NCBI RefSeq assembly: GCF_017497985.1
Contig: NZ_JAGDFV010000016.1
Location: 19,337-83,336 of the forward strand
Length of the DNA stretch: 64,000 nucleotides
Direction of reading: 5' to 3'
DNA from: Meiothermus sp. CFH 77666
GTDB lineage: Bacteria > Deinococcota > Deinococci > Deinococcales > Thermaceae
Positions 53,506 through 64,000 of this stretch are shown one piece after another. Position 1 is the stretch's first letter, and each line of letters opens with the position of its first letter. The position numbers were made by a program, and so were the translations under genes. The notes beneath the pieces are model-generated. The model worked only from the letters and a program-made list of their open reading frames with translations. It had not been told where the DNA came from and made no database searches.

Positions 53506-55803
53506 CTAGCCTCTAAGCCGAACCTGGGCCTCGGTGATGGCGGTGTTTTTAGAAGTGGCCCGCAGGGATAGCTCGAGGCTCTCGACCTCGGGGAGTTCTT
53601 CGACCAACCTCGAGACCCGTAGCAGAATGTCCTGCAAGCTTTCCAGGTGGGCCTTGCCGGACAGGGGCTCGAGCATTTCCAGCGCTTCGCTGTCGGTGAG
53701 GGGGGCAATACGAATGCCCAGAGCCTGCTCGCCCAGCGGCAGCCCTGTCAGGGCCAGCGTCAGCACCGAGCCAAACAGCGGGTCGCCCTTGACCCGCAGG
53801 GCCAGGGCAATGCCCTCTGCTGTGAAGCCTGCCTCCAGGCCAAAATACCTCAGCAGTTGGGCGGTCTGAGCTTTGTTCAAAGTGCCCTTGAGGCTGGCTA
53901 CCAGGGCTCGAGCCTCGTTTTCTTGCACCCCATGGTCGGGGATTTCCCCTGGCGGTTTTTTGCGCCACCGGGCGTAGGCGTAGGCGGCAGCCAGGGCCTT
54001 GCCCGCCGACTCGGGAAAGCGGTACGAGGGCACCTGCTCCTCGCCCAGCCGCACCCGGGGCCGCCCGGCGGTCATGAAACAGGTCAGGACGGGGATGCTC
54101 ACCCCTTGTTCCCTGGCCTCGTGGAAGGCTGTGCGCAGGGCATCGGCCACCTCGTCCAGGGTGGCATAGCCCAGCGGTACGAATAAGGCAATGGCTGCGT
54201 CGTAGCCGCCGGCCAGAAGCTCCCTGGCGGCTTTCAGATAATCCTGGGCAGAGGCCCTCGAGCCCAGGTCACGCACCTCGGCGGTCAGGCCCTCCGTCTC
54301 GAGGGCCTCCCTGGCCAGATTGGCCGGCCCCGAAGCATTGCTCAAGAGGGCGACGCGAGTGCCTTCCGGCAAGGGCTGGTGGGCCAGCACGGCGGCGATA
54401 TCAAACATTTCCTCCAGATTTTCCGCCCGCACCACCCCCGCTTGTTTGAACAGGGCCTCTACCACCGGGTCGCGGCCTGGCCGCACGGCCAGAATGGGCT
54501 TTTTCCGCCCTATCCGCCTTGCCAGCCGCGCAAAACGCCGGGGGTTGCCGAACGACTCCACATACAAGAGGATCAGCCCGGTGGCGGGGTCTTCCTCCCA
54601 GTACTGGAGCAGGTCGTTGGAAGAGATATCTACCTTGGCCCCCAGCGAGACGAAGTTCGAGAACCCCAGGCCCATCTCGCGGGCGTACTCGAGCACGGCC
54701 AATCCCACTGCCCCGCTCTGGCTCGACATGGCCAGGCGGCCCCGAAGCGGCAACTTTGGGGCCAGCCCCGCACAAAGCTGCACCTCTGGACTGGTGCTCA
54801 TCAGGGCCAGCGATCCCGGCCCCAGAAGGCGCATGCCATAGTGCCGACAGGTTGCCACCAGCGCTTTGATTTGCTGGGTATCCATGTCGGTGGTGACCAC
54901 CATCAAAGCCCGCACCCCGCGCTGCCCGCAGGCTTCGGCGGCCTCCTGCACTTTTTCGCGCGGCGTAGTGATGATGGCAAGGTCTATGGGCCCCGGCACG
55001 GCCTTGATGGAGGTGTAGGCCAGCATCGAGCCCACCACCGGAACCTCGCCCGCCGCAGGGGTAGCGGCCGTGTTGACGGGATAGACCGGGCCCTGGAAGC
55101 GGTTGAGCACCAGGTGCTCCAGAACCTGATAGCCCACGCTGCTGGGGTCGCGGGATGCGCCCACCACGGCCACTCCCTTCGGGCGCAAGACCGGCAGAAG
55201 CGAGGCTACCGTCGCCACCCGCTCACGCAGCTCAAACTTGGCGACCATCTCCGGGCTGGGTTCAATCTCAAAGCTGACCTCGACCTCGCCAGAGTCGGCG
55301 TGGGACTCCACCTTGAAGCCGCTGGCCTTGAACACATCCAGCATCTGCTTATTTTCAGCCAGGGTGAAAGCATGGAAACGCCGAATGCCCCGCTGAACCC
55401 CGATCAGGGCCAGGCGTTCGAGTAAGAGCGAGCCCAGACCTTTTCCCTGATACCAGTCATCCACCAAAAAGGCCACCTCCGCCGAGGTGGAGCCCGGCCC
55501 CTCCTGCACGTACTCCCCTGTGGCAATGATGCGCTCGGGGTCGCCCGAGAGCACCACCAGGGTGACTTTATCCTCGTCGGGCGGCTTGCGAAGCAGCAGG
55601 TCGGCGGCGGTTTCGGGGCGTACCTCGGAGAAAAACCGGAAGGTGCGGGCCTGAGGGGAGAGGCGCTCCAGGAACTCCACAAACAGCTCCCGATCCTCGG
55701 GCCGGGCAGGCCGAAGGGTGGCGGTGCGCCCATCCTTGAGCAGGATGGGGCCGGACTCGAGGGCGTACTGGGGGGTGGGGGGTGGAATGTAGCGCTGTGG
55801 CAT
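53506..55803 (-). CDS. GNAT fused to NDP-forming acyl-CoA synthetase-like domains (Pat-type)
   Basis: A 765-aa cytoplasmic protein. Residues 15-185 are a GNAT domain (WYQGKGLGSLLLERL). A CoA-binding Rossmann domain (AVVGASRDPSSVGY near 215) and succinyl-CoA-ligase-like domains (MSSQSGAVGLA, VKVDISSND-type segment) follow, and a shortened ATP-grasp-like tail ends the protein. The order resembles Pat/Pka protein lysine acetyltransferases that control acyl-CoA synthetases. The GPNCxGxxN motif of active synthetases reads GPGSLALMS, so the synthetase half is probably regulatory. Confidence 0.85.
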   Translation of the reverse strand: MPQRYIPPPTPQYALESGPILLKDGRTATLRPARPEDRELFVEFLERLSPQARTFRFFSEVRPETAADLLLRKPPDEDKVTLVVLSGDPERIIATGEYVQEGPGSTSAEVAFLVDDWYQGKGLGSLLLERLALIGVQRGIRRFHAFTLAENKQMLDVFKASGFKVESHADSGEVEVSFEIEPSPEMVAKFELRERVATVASLLPVLRPKGVAVVGASRDPSSVGYQVLEHLVLNRFQGPVYPVNTAATPAAGEVPVVGSMLAYTSIKAVPGPIDLAIITTPREKVQEAAEACGQRGVRALMVVTTDMDTQQIKALVATCRHYGMRLLGPGSLALMSTSPEVQLCAGLAPKLPLRGRLAMSSQSGAVGLAVLEYAREMGLGFSNFVSLGAKVDISSNDLLQYWEEDPATGLILLYVESFGNPRRFARLARRIGRKKPILAVRPGRDPVVEALFKQAGVVRAENLEEMFDIAAVLAHQPLPEGTRVALLSNASGPANLAREALETEGLTAEVRDLGSRASAQDYLKAARELLAGGYDAAIALFVPLGYATLDEVADALRTAFHEAREQGVSIPVLTCFMTAGRPRVRLGEEQVPSYRFPESAGKALAAAYAYARWRKKPPGEIPDHGVQENEARALVASLKGTLNKAQTAQLLRYFGLEAGFTAEGIALALRVKGDPLFGSVLTLALTGLPLGEQALGIRIAPLTDSEALEMLEPLSGKAHLESLQDILLRVSRLVEELPEVESLELSLRATSKNTAITEAQVRLRG

Positions 55804-56000
55804 AAAACCCTCCTGTCTTCCAGGATAGTGGCATTTGTTCAGGAAAACTGTCCTGGGGTACGGGATGATCCGTACAAAGGCATGGAGAGATGTGGCCTCT
55901 GCTGCCTATCGAATACAGGAATGAATTCAGACCAGAATGACGGCATCAGCCTGGGTATCTTGGCAGAAAAGTTGATTTGGTACGGGATAGGGCCGCGCGG

Positions 56001-56006
56001 TACCCT
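56001..56006 (+). promoter_or_regulatory. leaderless -10 element of the ModE-like gene
   Basis: TACCCT, 6 bases, then ATG at 56013, identical in layout to the sufS promoter. It selects this start over the earlier in-frame start at 55977. Confidence 0.6.
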
Positions 56007-56012
56007 AGATGT

Positions 56013-56378
56013 ATGCGAGTCAAGGCGAAGTTCTGGCTCGAGTCCGATTCCGGCCACTTTTTGCTTGGGCCTGGCACGCTGCGCCTGCTGGTAGCAGTGG
56101 CCGAGCAGGGCAGCCTCAAGGCCGGGGCCAAGGCGGTTCGGCTAAGTTATAGGGGTGCTTGGGAGAGGCTTCGAAAGGCTGAGGAGGGGTTGGGTTTCCC
56201 TTTGCTCGAGCGCCACTCGGGGGGGGAGGGAGGCGGGGGCAGTACCCTCACGCCCCCAGCCCTGGAACTAATTGAACGTTATCAACGGTTTGTTCAGCAG
56301 GCAGAGGCGGCGCTCGAGGCCCACTTCATGGAGGTGTTTGCGGGATATTCGCAGAAGCGAGATGCAAGTCGTTCATAA
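56013..56378 (+). CDS. ModE-type winged-helix regulator, DNA-binding domain only
   Basis: A 121-aa protein resembling the N-terminal domain of ModE (LGPGTLRLLVAVAEQGSLKAGAKAVRLSYRGAWERLRKAEEGLG, with a LERHSGGEGGGGSTLT wing). The molybdate-binding MOP domains are absent, so it may not sense molybdate itself. The genome region encodes molybdenum-cofactor proteins 24-30 kb away, but no direct link is visible. Confidence 0.85.
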   Translation: MRVKAKFWLESDSGHFLLGPGTLRLLVAVAEQGSLKAGAKAVRLSYRGAWERLRKAEEGLGFPLLERHSGGEGGGGSTLTPPALELIERYQRFVQQAEAALEAHFMEVFAGYSQKRDASRS

Positions 56379-56847
56379 ATTTATTGTTATATAGCAATTT
56401 ATATGATTACATATTGCAAGAAAACCGCCTATCTGTTGCAAAATGTTGACAAAAAAATGGCTATTTGTTATTCTACATATGCCAGACGCTTCATGTGCTG
56501 CTCCCCGGCTGCCAAACCGGGGAGCCCTCCTTTTAGATGGGTTGCACCTGATTTTGCAGATGTTGTCTGGAGCCCTCTATATCAACACACGTGATGGGGG
56601 TAGGTGCTGGAAGGTAGGCGGTGAGTTTTCAACGTTCACACCCTACTTCCTACCTTCTACCTCCTTGGATACCCCAGGCGTTCAAGCGAAGCTACCTACA
56701 CATACCACGAGCCATCCGAGTCCAGGAAAACCTTGTCCTGGACAAAATAATGGCCGTCTGAAAACTCGAAGACATGCGCCTGGGCCAAGACTGATTCCGG
56801 TTTTCGTGAGCGGCCACGTCTGTGAAAAGCGCGAAAGAAGGCAGCGG
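56379..56847. other. intergenic region between ModE-like and ftsH genes
   Basis: An AT-rich stretch at 56375-56480, unusual for this genome, then ordinary DNA and a family A repeat at 56700-56834. No credible gene. Confidence 0.45.
56700..56834. repeat. 3'-end structured repeat, family A, copy 3
   Basis: Contains CGAGCCATCC and the internal hairpin GTCCAGGA with TCCTGGAC, then GATTCCGGTTTTCGTGAGCGGCCACG and the end GTGAAAAGCGCG. The left terminus is degraded. It lies 14 bases past the ftsH stop. Confidence 0.6.
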
Positions 56848-58713
<1,866 letters not shown>

Positions 58714-59124
58714 AACGTAACCTCCATTGGGTGCCCGTCAGGCGGGCGATGCATAATCCACCTGATTCAACGGTGGACTGACACACCTTAACCGAGTATA
58801 TGGTACTCAATCCCGGTGTGAGGAATGAAGTCTAGGGTGTAAAGCGCTTTGGGGAGAGGTTTTTGCTATATTTGCTTGGCTTTTCCAGTTTGCTGCATTT
58901 GCAAACCATGCGTGCTTGAGTTGGCTTCACGGTTTGTGAGTAGCTCCTGAGTTGGCCGCGCACTTTGCAAAAAGCAGTCAGGGTCACACAAGAAGACTGC
59001 GCTTTGCCTTTGGAAAGACAAAGTGAGATAGCTGGTGTGTTGCCTTCCATGATTTTGCCTCCATTACCTGTTGCTCATTTCCAACCCTCCTTGCTTTCGG
59101 TTTTCCGTCTTATGATGGATAGCA
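58714..59124. other. intergenic region between divergent ftsH and TPR genes
   Basis: No gene seen. It carries promoters for both genes: on the minus strand TATACT within 58797-58802 is a possible ftsH -10, and TATGAT at 59111-59116 serves the TPR gene. The rest is unremarkable. Confidence 0.4.
59111..59116 (+). promoter_or_regulatory. near-leaderless -10 element of the TPR gene
   Basis: TATGAT, 8 bases, then ATG at 59125. No Shine-Dalgarno sequence is present. Confidence 0.5.
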
Positions 59125-60489
59125 ATGCAAGCGGTTCTCGAGGCCCTCCACCAAGGCGACTACGATACGGCGTTTGAGACGCTGGTACGCACACTCGCGC
59201 TGGCCCAGGGGCAGGAGGCCGCAGAGGTGGCTTTGCTGCTGGCAGAGGCTTATTCGCTGTATGGGGAAGGGGGTATCGAAGGGGCCAACCGGGCCCTGGA
59301 GGAAGGAGTGGGTAGTGTGCCCACCCTCGAGGCCCACCCCCGCTACCGCGCCATTCTGGGCGAGATGCGCGCCCTGGAGGGGGCCTCGGAAGAAGATGTG
59401 CGGCAAATTTTGCCCCAGACCCACGACCCCCGTGCGCTCTACCACCAGGCCCAGGCCCTGATGTACCTGGGCTTGCCTGAAGAAGCGCTGGAGATTTTGA
59501 ACCGGCCCCTCGAGCTGCCTGCTTTCCTGGCCTGGCGGGCCCAAACCCTGCGGGGCAAGGCCCTGGAGCGCCTGGGCCAGGCTGCCGAGGCGGCTGCTGC
59601 TTACAGGGAGGCCGCGCGGCTGGCCGTAGGGCTGGAACACTACTGGAACCTGATAGATGCGGCAGCGATGTTCGTGGAGGCTGGAATGGGCCAGGAAGCC
59701 CTGGAGACCCTGCGGGAAGCAGAGCCCGACGCCCCCGAGCTCGAGGACCCCGAGGACGCGGCCACCCGCTACTACCTCGAGGCCCGCAGTCAGCTTTTGT
59801 TGGGCAACCCCAGCCTGGCTCTCGAGGCCATCCAGCAGGCTCTGGCCAAAGAGCGCGAAGGCGCCGAGGCGGCTCACGGCACCCCCCTGGTACACGGACA
59901 GGCTCTTATGCAACTGGGTTACCCCCGCGAGGCCATCGAGGCTTTCCGCGAGGCCGTTCGGCGGGCCGAAGACTCCGACAAAAGCTACGCCCTACACGAA
60001 CTGGCGGTGGCCTGCCTGGAAGCGGGCGAGCTGGCCGAAGCCGAGTCGGCCTTACGCGAGGTCTTGCGCGACCCCGAGTATGGCCACCAGGGCGAAGCCT
60101 ATGGCGACCTGGCCGAGATCCTCTACCGCCTGGGCCGCTATGAAGAGGCCTCCCAGGCCGCCCACCAAGCCATTCAGCTGGGCAGTCTAAGCGCAGGGTA
60201 TCTGATTCTGGGCAACCTGGCTTACGACCTGCTGCACCTGGAGGAGGCCCTCGAGCACTACACCAAAGCCTGCGAAGAAGCCCCCGAAGGCAGCCGCGAC
60301 TGGGTTACGGCCCAGCAAATGGTGGTGGATACCCTGGCCCAGTTGGGCTTTCGTCACCCCGACGAGATCGCCTCACGTAGCGAAGCTGTGTTGCCCTATT
60401 TACACCCGGCAGACGAATGGCACCAAACCCTCAACAACTACCTCGAGCGGGCCAGAAGCCTGATCGGTGGCAGCCGGACGCTGAACTAG
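59125..60489 (+). CDS. tetratricopeptide-repeat protein
   Basis: A 454-aa soluble, acidic, Ala/Leu/Glu-rich protein built from TPR-like helical pairs throughout (for example AEAAAAYREAARLA, PREAIEAFREAVRRAED, GRYEEASQAAHQAIQLGS, LEEALEHYTKACEEAP). TPR arrays bind protein partners; none is identifiable here. No signal peptide. A family A repeat starts 18 bases after its stop. Confidence 0.9.
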   Translation: MQAVLEALHQGDYDTAFETLVRTLALAQGQEAAEVALLLAEAYSLYGEGGIEGANRALEEGVGSVPTLEAHPRYRAILGEMRALEGASEEDVRQILPQTHDPRALYHQAQALMYLGLPEEALEILNRPLELPAFLAWRAQTLRGKALERLGQAAEAAAAYREAARLAVGLEHYWNLIDAAAMFVEAGMGQEALETLREAEPDAPELEDPEDAATRYYLEARSQLLLGNPSLALEAIQQALAKEREGAEAAHGTPLVHGQALMQLGYPREAIEAFREAVRRAEDSDKSYALHELAVACLEAGELAEAESALREVLRDPEYGHQGEAYGDLAEILYRLGRYEEASQAAHQAIQLGSLSAGYLILGNLAYDLLHLEEALEHYTKACEEAPEGSRDWVTAQQMVVDTLAQLGFRHPDEIASRSEAVLPYLHPADEWHQTLNNYLERARSLIGGSRTLN

Positions 60490-60506
60490 TGAACTTGCAG
60501 TCCAAT

Positions 60507-60648
60507 AGAGCGCTCTTCACAAATATCGAGCCATCCGGGACTAAGAATCCTTTGTCCTGGACAGAACGGTGCCGCCCGGGTGCGTAACCTGCGTCTGGGC
60601 CCAGACGTATTCTCGCTTTCGTGGGTGGCCACGCCCGTGAAGAGCGCG
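60507..60648. repeat. 3'-end structured repeat, family A, copy 4 (most complete)
   Basis: Ends AGAGCGCTCTTCAC and GTGAAGAGCGC form an 11-bp inverted repeat. Internally TCCGGGAC pairs with GTCCTGGA, and CGTATTCTCGCTTTCGTGGG matches copy 1. It begins 18 bases after the TPR gene stop. Confidence 0.75.
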
Positions 60649-60768
60649 GTAAAAATCCGTTTCCGTAGAAATACCCTACTCACTCGCATCATTTGACTCA
60701 GATTTCATCGGGATTGTACAGGCAAGATAGACACCGAGCAAGCTGGGTCAGAACGTGAAAATGAATCA

Positions 60769-60774
60769 TAGAAT
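60769..60774 (+). promoter_or_regulatory. leaderless -10 element of mgsA
   Basis: TAGAAT, 7 bases, then ATG at 60782. This supports that start over the in-frame ATG at 60761. Confidence 0.55.
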
Positions 60775-60781
60775 AAAGCCC

Positions 60782-61180
60782 ATGAAGGTTCTGGCCCTCA
60801 TTGCTCACGATGGCAAGAAAACCGACATGGTGTCTTTTGCCAAAGATCACAAAGACCTGCTCTCGCGCTTTCCCCTGGTTGCTACTGGCACAACCGGGCG
60901 GCTTCTGCAGGAAAAAGCTGGTCTGAACGTGACCCGGATGCTCTCAGGGCCGCTGGGCGGCGACCAGCAGATAGGGGCCATGATTGCAGAGGACAAGGTA
61001 CTGGCAGTTATTTTCTTGCGTGACCCTCTTCAGGCTCAACCCCACGAGCCCGATGTGCAGGCCCTGATGCGAGTCTGCGATGTTCACAACGTTCCACTGG
61101 CCACCAACCTAACTGCCGCCGAAGCCGTGCTGGCCTGGTTGCAGAGCGACCTATCGGCTAATGAGCGGCAAATCCTTTGA
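60782..61180 (+). CDS. mgsA: methylglyoxal synthase
   Basis: A 132-aa enzyme converting dihydroxyacetone phosphate to methylglyoxal and phosphate, a bypass of lower glycolysis. Motifs: LIAHDGKK (catalytic Asp region), ATGTTGRLL for phosphate, [13 protein letters not shown] with the second Asp, and [16 protein letters not shown]. The start is set by the TAGAAT -10 element. Confidence 0.95.
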   Translation: MKVLALIAHDGKKTDMVSFAKDHKDLLSRFPLVATGTTGRLLQEKAGLNVTRMLSGPLGGDQQIGAMIAEDKVLAVIFLRDPLQAQPHEPDVQALMRVCDVHNVPLATNLTAAEAVLAWLQSDLSANERQIL

Positions 61181-61234
61181 TAGTGTCAGAAACCCTAGTG
61201 TCAGAAAAGTTGAGTGTTATATTAGCAAGTAGAT

Positions 61235-61459
61235 ATGTCACCGGTTGAGTGGATTCAACAAATGGTAGAGGCTAACCGCGACGCCTTGCAACAGATGCCC
61301 TTTCCGCCCGGATTGGCGGAGTATATAGACGAACTGGTCAAGTCGGGCCAGACCGAGCAGATTATCGCCCTGATGAAGATGGGTTTCCTGATTGGCATCC
61401 AGCAGGGAGCCAGGAGTTTGGAAGTTCCCGTCCCTCCTCCTAACCGCATCCAGGCATAG
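61235..61459 (+). CDS. small hypothetical protein
   Basis: A 74-aa acidic soluble protein (MSPVEWIQQMVEANRDALQQ, then GLAEYIDELVKSGQTEQI, then KMGFLIGIQQGA). I do not recognise it, but the start codon context, a TATATT -10-like element 11 bases upstream and downstream repeat DNA make it a likely gene. Two direct 12-base repeats, TAGTGTCAGAAA, lie 28-54 bases before its start. Confidence 0.6.
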   Translation: MSPVEWIQQMVEANRDALQQMPFPPGLAEYIDELVKSGQTEQIIALMKMGFLIGIQQGARSLEVPVPPPNRIQA

Positions 61460-61798
61460 GAGAATGGTCATAAAAGCCGTCGGTCGTGCGCTTGCAGGCC
61501 GCTGGCAAATACCCGTCACGAGCGCCAGAAAAATCCACTAAAGTTTAGAGCGCTCTTGGCAAAAATCGAGACGCCCGTGAATAAGAATCCTTTGTCACGG
61601 AAAGAACAGTGGGCGCCTGAATGGGCGGCTGCGTCTTTGAAGGGCGCGATGAGGCTCGCTTTTGATTGTTAACGCTGGGTGTTATGCCAACGTTTCGTGC
61701 CTTGCGGTTTCAAGTGTGGATGGTAACGCTCTGAAGGAATAATTCCCGCTTGCATAGTTTTTTTCTTCACGCCAGGTTTACGAGCTCTCGCGTATCTT
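61460..61798. other. intergenic region downstream of the 74-aa gene
   Basis: It contains a family A repeat (61547-61647). The rest is non-coding as far as I can see. TATCTT at 61791-61796 may be the promoter of the next gene. Confidence 0.4.
61547..61647. repeat. 3'-end structured repeat, family A, copy 5
   Basis: AGAGCGCTCTTGGC start and TTTGAAGGGCGCG end. The internal hairpin is CCGTGA (61575-61580) with TCACGG (61595-61600), different in sequence from other copies but still fully paired, with the same AAGAATCCTTTG loop as copy 4. Confidence 0.65.
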
Positions 61799-63691
61799 GT
61801 GTCAATTCAACGGAATTGCCGAATGAGACACTCCAGGAATGTCCCATCTGAAATCTCGGATCGCTTTACACAGGACGTGCGGTATGGCGATGTTATTGGC
61901 AGTGTCAGCGATTGTGGGGCTATACGACTGGGGATAGACGCGGAAGCCAAAATTTCGATAGAGAAGGGAGTTTTGCGCTTTGCCCCCCTGAACACGCCAG
62001 GCTGGGGCCGCCAGGGTATGGCCTATGGCCCTTTTGCTCGGAGAGCCGGACTGGCCTTTGGGGTCTTGATGCTCAACGGACACAACAACTCACAAACCTA
62101 TGCTGAACCCCTCAGTGCCCTGCCACGAAACCTTGTTGGCGGCCAGGAAGACGCTGTTGCTCGAATGCCCTTCAAGGCGCATTTTTCGCCCCAGCCTGTG
62201 CGGGAAAATCTGGCAGTAGGCTGGTTTGATCAGCCTGTGCCGACCAACCCCCTCGAGTCCGGTCAGGCCCTGGTCATGCAGGGGCATTCTCGCGAGAATG
62301 GCCGCTTGTGTGCAGCAAAGGTGCGGGGTTTGCATCATCTGCTCCTGGGTATTCAGAATAACCCGATCTATCTGCTTTCGGTACTGCGCGAGAAGGGGGT
62401 GGCTTTTTATGCCGGTTCGCTCGAGGGCAGCCGCCACCTGCCAGCCCTGCCCAGGCTGCGGCCATTGGCGATAGACCCTTACAGCCTGGCGGCAAAAGAG
62501 CTGTACGCCGGGATTCACCAGTCCATTCTGGGGGAAATGGGGTACCGGGCAGACACCCGCGTGTATGGGGTGCGGGTGGCCGATGTGCCTGCGTGGCGGG
62601 GGTACGGCACGGCCTTGCTGGCCGATCCCCAGCCACAACTAGGGCGCAAGGCGGCTCAGGGTGGGGTGTGGCAACTGCACGGCCCCGGCATGCTTTTGCG
62701 TCCGCAAGAAGCCGGTGGGCTGTTTCATGTGTGCCTTACCGCACCCGCCAGTCTGATCTGGCGGTACCGCGACCCCAGGCACTTTCTGGCCCTGGAACTG
62801 AACCCCCAGGAAGTCCGCCTGCGCCTACAGTATGGCCTCCAGCAGTATGTGCTGGCTGCCGAACCCTATACCGGTGCGGCCCGGCAACCTCACTGGGTGC
62901 AGGTTCTGGATGATGGAAAAGCCCTCATCATTACCCTGGACGGCCAGCCCCTCTTTTCCGAGCACCCCATCCTCGAGCATCGCCTGGCCAACGAAACGGG
63001 GGTTGGACTGGTTGGCCAGGCCACCGATCTGGAAGTGCATCCGCGTGAAGTAGAACTCCCGCCGGAGCTGGATCTGGGACAACCCTGGCAGGCCAGGGGT
63101 CAGACGACGGTGTTTGCCCCCTATTTGAACCATGCCGCCGAAGATTTGCTGATTTCCTGGGAACCCACCCTGGGACGTGCCAGTTTGATGCCTGCGGAGG
63201 GGGGGCTGCGTATCGAAGCGGCTGGGGGAGAGCGCGCCGTCTATACCATGCCCTGGGACAGCACCCACCTGGCCGATCTGGAGGTCGAAATTCTCCCCCC
63301 AGGTCAGCGTAAAGGCCAAAACCAGCAAAGCCGAGCTGGGGTCTGTTTCTGGCAGGATGCCAGACATCATCTGATAGTGACCTTGCGCCTGGATGATAGC
63401 GAAAGCTCGGTGGCGGCAATACTGCGTTTTGCCGGTTATGAAGACCCTTTCGACATGGTCTGGAGCCGTGTACCCGATCTGCTTTACCACGGCGTACCGG
63501 TGCGTTTGCGGACGGTTTGTGATGGCGAACGATTTCAGGTCTACCTTGACGACGAACCGGTACTGTACCGGGCGCTGAGCGACATTTACCCCGGTGCCGA
63601 CCGCCTGTACATCCATCGGGTAGGGCTTGCCTTGAGCGGTTATGGTGAAGACACGGGTAGCATCTTTCGCACCTGGATTGCCCGAAAGTAG
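61799..63691 (+). CDS. hypothetical protein with lectin-like (LamG/concanavalin-type) segments
   Basis: A 630-aa protein of unknown function. The C-terminal half is beta-rich with patterns typical of jelly-roll domains (VQVLDDGKALIITLDGQPLF; VRLRTVCDGERFQVYLDDEPVL), each including a ligand-style aromatic/Asp strand. The first 200 residues show nothing familiar. No signal peptide is apparent. The start is uncertain: GTG at 61799 is very close to a TATCTT -10, so ATG at 61823 is possible. Carbohydrate binding is a guess from fold-like patterns. Confidence 0.65.
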   Translation: MSIQRNCRMRHSRNVPSEISDRFTQDVRYGDVIGSVSDCGAIRLGIDAEAKISIEKGVLRFAPLNTPGWGRQGMAYGPFARRAGLAFGVLMLNGHNNSQTYAEPLSALPRNLVGGQEDAVARMPFKAHFSPQPVRENLAVGWFDQPVPTNPLESGQALVMQGHSRENGRLCAAKVRGLHHLLLGIQNNPIYLLSVLREKGVAFYAGSLEGSRHLPALPRLRPLAIDPYSLAAKELYAGIHQSILGEMGYRADTRVYGVRVADVPAWRGYGTALLADPQPQLGRKAAQGGVWQLHGPGMLLRPQEAGGLFHVCLTAPASLIWRYRDPRHFLALELNPQEVRLRLQYGLQQYVLAAEPYTGAARQPHWVQVLDDGKALIITLDGQPLFSEHPILEHRLANETGVGLVGQATDLEVHPREVELPPELDLGQPWQARGQTTVFAPYLNHAAEDLLISWEPTLGRASLMPAEGGLRIEAAGGERAVYTMPWDSTHLADLEVEILPPGQRKGQNQQSRAGVCFWQDARHHLIVTLRLDDSESSVAAILRFAGYEDPFDMVWSRVPDLLYHGVPVRLRTVCDGERFQVYLDDEPVLYRALSDIYPGADRLYIHRVGLALSGYGEDTGSIFRTWIARK

Positions 63692-63779
63692 GTTTCTTCC
63701 AACACACTGCTTGTGTCTGCTACACCGTAAGCAAGGTTATGAGGAGTTCATAAACAGAGACCTTATACAGCCAGTTGGT

Positions 63780-64000
63780 TTATGAGCATTGCTCAAAACA
63801 CTCCTCCGGCGGCAACTGTGTGGTTCGGCGGGCCTGCCAGACCCACAGCACACCGCTTCGCACCTCGTGGTAGCGGTGAACCTCCTCTGCGGGATACCTC
63901 AGCACAAACTCGCCCCAGTCTTTCAACACCGCCTGGTTCTCCCTGAGCGCGAGCAGGTAGTGCCCCCACCGCCGCAGCCGTCTGGGTCTTGGTGTGGGCA
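63780..64000 (-). pseudogene. C-terminal part of a transposase, cut by the window edge (ISAs1-like, tentative)
   Basis: On the minus strand an open frame runs from the window edge to TAA at 63780. It includes RWGHYLLALRENQAVL, which resembles the HYLLALKxNQ segment of ISAs1/H-repeat transposases, then unfamiliar sequence and an early end (ECFEQCS). The 5' part lies outside the window, so intact or truncated status cannot be judged. Confidence 0.4.

Noticed and set aside
58832..59050. 72-aa open frame upstream of ftsH
   Set aside because: No ribosome-binding site, odd composition and no family; more likely part of the ftsH/TPR promoter region.

Overview
The window looks like chromosomal DNA of a Meiothermus-type member of the Thermaceae (Deinococcus-Thermus). 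The evidence is high GC content by eye, MutS, ValRS and FtsH close to what I recall of Thermus proteins, many near-leaderless promoters (TANNNT about 6-8 nt before ATG/GTG), an SdrP-like CRP/FNR regulator, an active-site-less alkyltransferase-like protein, and a DdrO/IrrE pair typical of Deinococcus. This is inferred from protein families; no 16S gene is present.

Layout. 0-5 kb (minus): a predicted valine T-box leader, then Nudix, a hypothetical, valS and an HD-domain gene. 4.8-5.7 kb: a diguanylate cyclase followed by an unlisted 48-aa membrane peptide. 5.8-13 kb: mrp, an Fe-S-type regulator, maf, a phospholipase D-like protein, tetR-atl, and an S9 peptidase. 13-15 kb: two roadblock proteins with a DUF3467 protein, then recR and ybaB. 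15-21 kb: an MFS transporter, and a 599-aa unknown divergent from a PP2C phosphatase and membrane Ser/Thr kinase across a shared -10 element. 21-32 kb: sdrP-like, corA, cutA, ornithine cyclodeaminase family, a sulfite-oxidase-type molybdoenzyme with diheme cytochrome and MOSC protein, mutS-mutL, moaB. 32-33.4 kb: a decayed IS982 element. 33-40 kb: a sugar C-methyltransferase-like gene, sufS, an ABC exporter, sufU, folE2.

40-47 kb: SDR and Nudix genes; a stress-response locus with an IrrE-like protease, a GyrI-like protein, ddrO, and a divergent 102-aa gene of unknown function carrying a perfect match to the 17-bp radiation/desiccation response motif; then a RAM-domain protein, VOC proteins, a nitroreductase and an acetyltransferase. 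47-53 kb: pgk and gap, a decayed sugar-binding-protein gene, a divergent PlsY-like protein and prepilin peptidase. 53-64 kb: a GNAT/acyl-CoA-synthetase fusion, a ModE-like regulator, ftsH, a TPR protein, mgsA, two unknown proteins and a transposase fragment at the edge.

Intergenic DNA holds several dispersed repeat families. The most striking is a roughly 70-155 bp element with GCGCTCTTCAC/GTGAAGAGCGC-type ends found just downstream of stop codons; four of five copies keep an internal hairpin whose two arms change together. The strongest lead for an undescribed system is the DdrO/IrrE locus with its motif-controlled 102-aa gene. No tRNA, rRNA or CRISPR array was seen.
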